Source of the DNA: JBHJOF01 sp050330055
GTDB taxonomy: Bacteria; Pseudomonadota; Alphaproteobacteria; Kiloniellales; JAKSDN01
NCBI GenBank assembly: GCA_050330055.1
Contig: JBHJOF010000078.1
Location: 24,034 to 88,033, forward strand
Length of the DNA stretch: 64,000 nt
Direction: 5' to 3'
The notes below the pieces were generated by a model. The model worked only from the letters and a program-made list of their open reading frames with translations, ran no database searches and had not been told where the DNA came from. Shown piece by piece: positions 58,651 to 64,000 of the stretch. The position numbers and the translations under genes were made by a program. Position 1 is the stretch's first letter; the number at the start of each line of letters is the position of its first letter.

Positions 58651-59391
58651 ATGTTCAGCTTCCAAGGCAAGGTGCTGGTGCTGACTGGCGCTAACGGCGG
58701 GATCACCCGCGCGATCGCGCGCACTTTCTTCGAGCTGGGCGCCAATCTCCTGCTCACAGACGTGGAGGAGGCCGGGATTGCAGCCTTCGCAGAGGAGCTG
58801 GACTCGAAGGGCGAGAGGGTCGTCTCGCTCAGGCATGACGCGCGCAGATCCGAGGACGCGCAGTTCCTGGCCGGGCTCTGCCGACAGCGATTCGGCGGCG
58901 CCGACTTCCTGGTGACTGGCGCCGGTCTCTATCGCGACCAGCTGGTCGAAAGCATGTCGGACGAGCAGTGGCGCGAGACCATCGCTATCAACCTGGACGG
59001 CGTCTTTTACAGCTGCCGTGCCCTCATTCCGCTGCTGCGCGACGGCGGTGCGATTGTAAACATCGCCTCGATGGCCGGCCATCGCGGTAGCTATCAGCAT
59101 GCCCACTACGCGGCGGCGAAGGGCGCAGTGCTCAGCTTTTCCCGGTCTCTGGCCCTGGAGCTGGCCCCCCGTATCCGAGTCAATACGGTCTCGCCGGGGC
59201 TCATCGACACGCCGTTGATCAAGCCGCTGCTGGCGGCCAAGGGCGACGAGCTGATCCGCTCGACGCCACTGAAGCGGTTGGGAACACCGGACGAGGTGGC
59301 CCGCGTGATCGCCTTCCTCTGCAGTGACTGGGCAAGCTTCGTGAACGGTGAGTCGGTGCATATCAATGGCGGGCTCTATATTGTGAGTTAG
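58651..59391 (+). CDS. Short-chain dehydrogenase/reductase
   Basis: A 246-residue classical SDR. Nucleotide site LTGANGGITRAIA near residue 12, NIASMAGHRG with the catalytic Ser, YAAAKGAVLSFS (Y-x3-K), and C-terminal GESVHINGGLYIVS. The expected NNAG motif reads VTGAGLYR, a variant. GGGAGGAAAG precedes the ATG at 58651. It is 25 bp before the GntR gene, so they share a transcript that begins at the palindromic operator. Confidence 0.9.
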   Translation: MFSFQGKVLVLTGANGGITRAIARTFFELGANLLLTDVEEAGIAAFAEELDSKGERVVSLRHDARRSEDAQFLAGLCRQRFGGADFLVTGAGLYRDQLVESMSDEQWRETIAINLDGVFYSCRALIPLLRDGGAIVNIASMAGHRGSYQHAHYAAAKGAVLSFSRSLALELAPRIRVNTVSPGLIDTPLIKPLLAAKGDELIRSTPLKRLGTPDEVARVIAFLCSDWASFVNGESVHINGGLYIVS

Positions 59392-59416
59392 CACGGTTGC
59401 GGGAGCGAGTCGGCCA

Positions 59417-60175
59417 ATGGCCTCAGAATTTTCCTCTACGGGCAAGCTGAAGCGGGCGCCGGCCATGCCGGACGAGATCGCGAAGCTGCTGCGCGGCGAG
59501 ATCTACAGGGGCACTCTGAAGCCCGGCGACCGCCTGCCCACTGAGCAACAGCTCTGCCAGATGTTCGGCGTGAGCCGGCCGGTCATACGGGAGGCCATCT
59601 CGCGGCTCAAGTACGGCGGCGTGCTCGAGTCGTTTCAGGGCCGGGGCGTCTTCGTCTCGCAGAGCGGCGAGGAGTCGCTGTTCCGCCTGGATGACCCCGA
59701 TCTCGACAATAAGAAGGAGCTGGAGCACATCCTCGAGCTTCTGGTCGCAGTCGAGGTCGCGGCGACGGGCATGGCGGCGGCGCGGCGCTCGAAGCGCCAG
59801 CTTCAAGCCATCAACGCGGCCCTGAATGACATGGCCAGCGCGATCGAGCAGGGGCGGAGCGGCGTGGACGAGGATGTCCGGTTTCATGGCGAGATCGTCG
59901 AAGCGACCGGCAATCCCTTCTTTATCGCGTTCATTGGCTTCCTGGAGAACCGAGTGCGCAACCTGATACGCGCGGCGCGCACCAACACGGCCCGCTTCGA
60001 GGGGCTCGCCTACGAGGTCCAGAAGGAGCACGTGGCCATCTACGAGGCGATCGCCGCCGGCGATCCAGAGCTGGCCAAGGCAGCCGCGGAAAAACATCTG
60101 CGCAATGCAGCCGCGCGGCTGCAACTCTATCGGAAAGGGGACTCACGACCCCGTACCGCGATCAGGCAAGCCTGA
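59417..60175 (+). CDS. GntR-family (FadR/FCD) regulator
   Basis: A 252-residue regulator. The winged helix LPTEQQLCQMFGVSRPVIREAISRLKYGGVLESFQGRGVFV (shown in part) spans residues 38-75. The FCD effector domain from about 95 shows RFHGEIVEATGN and the late EKHLRNAA with a metal-site His. It is in an operon with the SDR and probably binds the palindrome at 58547. The effector is unknown. Confidence 0.9.
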   Translation: MASEFSSTGKLKRAPAMPDEIAKLLRGEIYRGTLKPGDRLPTEQQLCQMFGVSRPVIREAISRLKYGGVLESFQGRGVFVSQSGEESLFRLDDPDLDNKKELEHILELLVAVEVAATGMAAARRSKRQLQAINAALNDMASAIEQGRSGVDEDVRFHGEIVEATGNPFFIAFIGFLENRVRNLIRAARTNTARFEGLAYEVQKEHVAIYEAIAAGDPELAKAAAEKHLRNAAARLQLYRKGDSRPRTAIRQA

Positions 60176-60351
60176 GTCCACGAAGCGGCGGCTCGATGGT
60201 GTGCTCTTTGCGAGGTCCAGCGCCCCATGGCCATGCTCGGGGCATCACCATCGAACAATCTCCCAAACCAGCATCTGTCCAGGAGCATCGCTCGAGCCTC
60301 TACGTCTGGAAATCTCTCAAGACAGTGCGTCCTATCCGCTCGACCAACGCC

Positions 60352-61797
60352 CTAGGGATGGGACGCGGTGACTAGGGACGGGACGCGCTGGGCCTCCGCA
60401 ATGCTCCAGAGCGTCTCCATCATGCGGTCGATCTCGGCTTCCGACAGGGCCGCGCCGGCGGCGGCCAGCATGCGCGCCTTGCAGTCGATCTCGGCGCGCG
60501 AGAGGGTGTTTCCCGGATCGCCCTTGGGCTCGTCGACCCGGCCGGCGAGGCTTCGCCCGTCGCGCGTCCGGACCGTGACCTTGCCGATCCAGCGCGCCGG
60601 ATAGGCCGCATCCACCTCGGCATCCAGTTCCATGGTCACGCGGTCGAGGAAGGCGAGCGCCGCCTCGTCCTCGAGCACGCCGGCGAAGTCGCCAAGCCCT
60701 GCGCTGCGGTGCGCGGCGATCAGGCCGAGCGCCGCCGGCATCGAGAACTTTGCTTGGTGCACGCTCCGGGGGTTGGTCACCGGGCCCAGCACGTCGATCG
60801 CGCCCTGATGCACGTGGGCGGTGATCGAGGCGATGTCGTCCGGCCTCAGGTCATGTGCCGTGACCACCTGCAGCAGCGCATCGGCCGCCGGATGGGTGTG
60901 GCGGCAGGAGGCGTGGTACTTGAACGAGGTCTCCAGCAGGGCCCAGCGCGTACCCAGGCGGTCGGTCAGCCTGGCCGGGTCGGCGTCCCCGGACATGCCG
61001 GCGGCCAGGCCCTGGGCGCCTTCCAGGATGCGGCCCGCGCCGGTGAAGCCGTCCTTCGCCAGATAGGCCGCGAGCAGGCCGTCGGCCGCTGCCTTTGCCG
61101 TGTGCAGCTGCTTGGAATCGGCGGCGTCGCGCAGAAACTCCCAGAGCCCGGCCGACTGCGTGCCGGCGGAGCCGAAGGCATGCAGCATGGCCCGCGCGTC
61201 GAGCCCGAGTAGCCGGCCCGTGGCCGCTGCGGCGGCGAAGGTGCCGGCGGTGCCCGTGGTGTGGAAGACCTTGTAATGCGAGCGGCCGAGGAACTCGCCG
61301 ACCCGGATGCCGGTCTCGTAGCCGGCGACGGCGGCCGTGATGAAATCGCGGCCGGCGCTGCCCAGCGCCTGGGCCGCTGCCAGGGCCGGGGGAAAGACAA
61401 CCGCTCCGGGATGGAACACCGAGCCGTTGTGCACGTCGTCCTGTTCGGAGATATGAGAGGCTGCCGCGTTGACCAGGGCGGCGAAGAAGGGCGAGCTGAT
61501 CTTGCGCGCCGTCAGGATTTCCGACGGGCCGGTGCGCGGCCCCATGGCGTCTGCGAAGCGCTCGAGGATGGTGATCGCGCGATGGCCGCTACCGGACAGC
61601 GCCGAGCCGACCCAGTCGACGAAGAGCTCGACGGCCCGGGCCGCCACGGCCTCCGGCAGGTCCTCGAAGCGCAGGCCGGCGGCGAAGCTCGCCAGCGCCG
61701 CACTCTCGTTCCCGGTCGCATTCCTCATCAAGGGATTGCGCTCGACGGTCGCGTCCTTGCGCGCCACGGCCGGACTCACGTTCGCATGCCGGGTCAT
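60352..61797 (-). CDS. MmgE/PrpD family protein
   Basis: A 481-residue protein of the MmgE/PrpD (2-methylcitrate dehydratase-like, also iminodisuccinate/itaconate-type) family. Typical blocks are ALVNAAASHISEQDDVHNGSVFHPGAVVFPPALAAAQ near residue 105 (shown in part), YETGIRVGEFLG, YKVFHTTGTAGTFAAAAATGRLLGL, and HASCRHTHPAADALL. The ATG at 61797 has AGGAGG upstream. It is followed upstream on the strand by CaiB and acyl-CoA dehydrogenase genes, together a probable acyl-CoA or dicarboxylate breakdown set. Substrate not assignable. Confidence 0.88.
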   Translation of the reverse strand: MTRHANVSPAVARKDATVERNPLMRNATGNESAALASFAAGLRFEDLPEAVAARAVELFVDWVGSALSGSGHRAITILERFADAMGPRTGPSEILTARKISSPFFAALVNAAASHISEQDDVHNGSVFHPGAVVFPPALAAAQALGSAGRDFITAAVAGYETGIRVGEFLGRSHYKVFHTTGTAGTFAAAAATGRLLGLDARAMLHAFGSAGTQSAGLWEFLRDAADSKQLHTAKAAADGLLAAYLAKDGFTGAGRILEGAQGLAAGMSGDADPARLTDRLGTRWALLETSFKYHASCRHTHPAADALLQVVTAHDLRPDDIASITAHVHQGAIDVLGPVTNPRSVHQAKFSMPAALGLIAAHRSAGLGDFAGVLEDEAALAFLDRVTMELDAEVDAAYPARWIGKVTVRTRDGRSLAGRVDEPKGDPGNTLSRAEIDCKARMLAAAGAALSEAEIDRMMETLWSIAEAQRVPSLVTASHP

Positions 61798-61813
61798 CGA
61801 CCAATCCTCCTGC

Positions 61814-62983
61814 TCAGATCGCCCGGGGCGTCGCTTTGCCGCCGGCGACCGCTTGCGGCGTGCCAAACTCGCGCCGCAGTCGGTCGCCATGCTCGTCCAG
61901 GGCGGGCACCGGCCGCGGTGCGAAGTTGCGCCCGGCCCAGCGGAAGGGCGGCGCCGGCAGCGACACCGGACCGCTCGGCGTGCCAACCTCGATGCGGCGC
62001 AACTGCGGATGGCGCGACAGCTCGGCCACCGAGTTCAGGGCGCCATAGGCGATCTTCGCCTGGCGTAGCCGGGCCACCAGCTCCTCGCTCGACATGCCGA
62101 GGAGGACGCCGATGATCGCGTCATCCAGCGCTGCGCGATTGGCGCAGCGCAGGGAGTTGGAGGCAAAGCGCGCGTCCGAGCGCAGAGCCTCGCTGCGCAG
62201 CACGTCGCGGCAGAGCGCCTGCCACTCGCGCTCGTTCTGCACGGCGATTACGATCTGATGGCCGTCGCCGGTGCGATAGGCGCCATAGGGTGCGATGGTC
62301 GCGTGGTGCAGCCCCATGCGCGCCGGCGCCCGGCCGGCATAGTCCTGGTGCAGCAGCGTCACGGCCATCCAGTCGGCCAGCCCGTCGAACAGGGAGATGG
62401 CGACCGACTGGCCGGCCCCCGTCCGCTCGCGCTCGTAGAGCGCCTGCAGGATCGCCGCATGGGCGTTGGCGCCGCAGCAGATGTCGGCCACCGACACGCC
62501 GACCCGCCCGGCCCCCGCCGGCCCGCCGGTAATCGAAGCCAGGCCGGTCTCGCACTGAATCAGGAAGTCGTAGGCCTTCATGTCGGCGTAGGGGCCATCC
62601 TCGCCGTAGCCCGAGATGTCGCAGGTAATGAGGCGAGGATGACGCGCCCGCAGGTCCTTGGAGCCAAAGCCGAGCCGCGCGGCCACGCCCGGGCCGAGGT
62701 TCTGGATGAAGACGTCGGCTTGCGCGATCATCCGCAGCAAGAGCTCGGTGTCCTTCGCCACCTTGAGATCGAGGACGATGGATTCCTTGCCGCGGTTAAG
62801 CCAGACGAAGTAGGCGCTCTCCCCATGGGCGGCGTGATCGTAGTCGCGCGCGAAGTCGCCTTCCTTGCGCTCGATTTTGATGACCCGCGCTCCGGCGTCG
62901 GCCAGCCGCGCCGTGCAATAGGGCGCGGCGACCGCCTGCTCCAGGGCGACGACGAGGACGCCGGAGAGAGCCCGTCCGCCCAT
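61814..62983 (-). CDS. CaiB/BaiF family III CoA-transferase
   Basis: A 389-residue CoA-transferase. Family features are ARLADAGARVIKIERKEGDFAR near residue 25, NRGKESIVLDLK, DVFIQNLGPGVAARLGFG, and AYDFLIQCETGLASITG with the catalytic Asp. It moves CoA between carboxylates. The start ATG shares one base with the acyl-CoA dehydrogenase stop (TGATG), so the two are coupled. It lies 16 bp before the MmgE/PrpD gene. Confidence 0.92.
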   Translation of the reverse strand: MGGRALSGVLVVALEQAVAAPYCTARLADAGARVIKIERKEGDFARDYDHAAHGESAYFVWLNRGKESIVLDLKVAKDTELLLRMIAQADVFIQNLGPGVAARLGFGSKDLRARHPRLITCDISGYGEDGPYADMKAYDFLIQCETGLASITGGPAGAGRVGVSVADICCGANAHAAILQALYERERTGAGQSVAISLFDGLADWMAVTLLHQDYAGRAPARMGLHHATIAPYGAYRTGDGHQIVIAVQNEREWQALCRDVLRSEALRSDARFASNSLRCANRAALDDAIIGVLLGMSSEELVARLRQAKIAYGALNSVAELSRHPQLRRIEVGTPSGPVSLPAPPFRWAGRNFAPRPVPALDEHGDRLRREFGTPQAVAGGKATPRAI

Positions 62984-63879
62984 CAGAAGGACTTCTGCAG
63001 GCCGAGCACGTGGGTCGCCACGTGTGACAGGATCAGGTTGGTCGAGATCGGCGCCACCTGATAGAGCCGCGTCTCGCGGAACTTGCGCTCGATGTCGAAC
63101 TCCTCGGCGAAGCCGAAGCCGCCGTGCGTCTGCAGGCACATGTCGGCGGCGGCCCAGGAGGCCTCGGAGGCCAGCAGCTTCGCCATGTTGGCCTCGGTCC
63201 CGCAGGGCTCGCCCCGGTCGAACAAGGCCGCCGCCTTGTCGACCATCAGCGCCGCCGCGCTCAGCGCGACATAGGCGCGGGCGATGGGGAACTGCACGCC
63301 CTGGTTCTGACCGATCGGCCGGCCGAAGACCTGCCGCTCCCGCGCATAGGCGCTGGCCCGGTCGATGAAGAAGCGTCCGTCGCCGATGCACTCGGCGGCA
63401 ATCAGGATGCGCTCGGCGTTCATGCCGTCGAGGATGTAGCCGAAGCCCTTGTCGACCTCGCCGATCAGGTTCCCGGCCGGCACCGCCAGGTCGTCGAAGA
63501 ACAGCTCGGTCGTGGCGTGGTTGATCATGGTGCGGATCGGCCGGACTGTCAGGCCCTTGCCGACGGCCTCGCGCAAATCGACCAGCAGCACGCTCATGCC
63601 GTCGGTCCGCTTGCTCACCTGGTCGCGCGGCGTGGTGCGGCAGAGCAGCAACATGAGATCGGAGTGCTCGGCACGGCTGATCCAGATCTTCTGACCGTTG
63701 ACGATGAAGCTGTCGCCTTCGCGCCTGGCAAAGGTGCGGATGCGCGTCGTGTCGGTGCCGCTGGTCGGCTCGGTGACGCCGAAGGCCTGCAGCCTGAGCT
63801 CGCCCGACGCGATCTTGGGCAGGTAAAGCTGCTTCTGCTCTTCGCTGCCGTGCCGCAGGATCGTTCCCATGGTGTACAT
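62983..63879 (-). pseudogene. Acyl-CoA dehydrogenase, 5'-truncated
   Basis: 298 codons of an acyl-CoA dehydrogenase are present from the first ATG; the family needs about 380-390. Seen: VTEPTSGTDTTRIRT, FIVNGQKIWISRAEH, and the C-terminal LQTHGGFGFAEEFDIERKFRETRLYQVAPISTNLI (in part). The family frame extends upstream as GLACHAQ, then meets a stop at about 63903. Beyond the CTAG at 63894-63897 the sequence no longer resembles this family in any frame, so the N-terminal part has been lost or displaced. Its remaining end is coupled to the CaiB gene. An assembly join is a possible explanation. Confidence 0.75.
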
Positions 63880-63893
63880 CTGGGCGTGGCAGG

Positions 63894-64000
63894 CTAGCCC
63901 CTGTGTTGCCTACCAAGGTTGGACCGGTCGTGCCCCTGCATGGTCCGCGCGACCCTGAAGCGGGCAAGCGCCACCCGGACGCCGCCGCGCTCGCTCCCTC
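63894..64000. other. Foreign-looking sequence beyond the break in the acyl-CoA dehydrogenase
   Basis: After CTAG the sequence continues CCCCTGTGTTGCCTACC and shows no acyl-CoA dehydrogenase coding in any frame. It could be the end of an insertion element or another gene; too little is visible to decide. Confidence 0.35.

Noticed and set aside
1..64000. CRISPR array, rRNA genes or prophage
   Set aside because: No regularly spaced direct repeats, no rRNA-like blocks and no phage structural or integrase genes were seen anywhere in the window.

Overview
The window is high-GC, densely coded bacterial DNA that looks chromosomal and most like an alphaproteobacterium. Reasons: hopanoid genes, a Tat-exported clade I nitrous oxide reductase, an apr-sat cluster in the sulfur-oxidiser arrangement, TRAP/ABC-rich catabolic operons and CaiB/acyl-CoA enzymes. 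No rRNA, confirmed tRNA, CRISPR array or complete transposase gene was seen. Only small non-autonomous repeat elements are visible.

Layout. (1) 1-3.5 kb, minus strand: hopanoid-associated genes (radical SAM protein, hpnI, hpnK, start of hpnL). (2) 4.7-11.2 kb: dissimilatory sulfur genes aprM-aprB-aprA on the minus strand, then divergent sat and a metallophosphoesterase, with a short PAPS-reductase-like gene between. (3) 12.0-16.4 kb: a DUF6455-like gene behind an FNR-type box, a TAXI-type TRAP transporter and a broken small exported-protein gene. (4) 17.0-27.6 kb: a Rieske oxygenase system with the CxH-X26-CxxH spacing typical of methanesulfonate monooxygenase (msmABCD), a cyclic-nucleotide-binding protein, a SoxC-like sulfite dehydrogenase with a short SoxD-like cytochrome c, a PanB-like protein, a GcvT-like protein, a TauE/SafE exporter and a LysR regulator. 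(5) 28.5-38.4 kb: a diiron ferritin-like gene and the nos cluster nosRZDFYLX; nosY carries an apparent frameshift. (6) 39.1-48.8 kb: GntR regulator, PDC-lactonase-like amidohydrolase, sugar-type ABC transporter, AtuA-type pair and IlvD/Edd dehydratase. (7) 48.9-64 kb: VOC protein, fused E1 dehydrogenase, two SDRs, a branched-chain-amino-acid-type ABC transporter, AroE-like enzyme, second GntR regulator, MmgE/PrpD, CaiB/BaiF and a 5'-truncated acyl-CoA dehydrogenase.

How it may work together. The most interesting reading is an alkanesulfonate-sulfur module. Methanesulfonate, possibly imported by the TRAP system, would be split by MsmABCD to formaldehyde and sulfite. The sulfite could be oxidised by the SoxCD-like pair, oxidised with energy conservation through AprMBA and Sat, or exported by TauE/SafE. 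The PanB-like and GcvT-like proteins beside it are candidate C1-handling partners. Electrons could finally go to N2O through Nos. The individual family calls are well supported by sequence. The linkage is inference from neighbourhood.

Two related 133-205 bp elements bounded by CTAG (4266-4470 and 27899-28031) and a CTAG at the break in the last gene point to recent small mobile-element activity.
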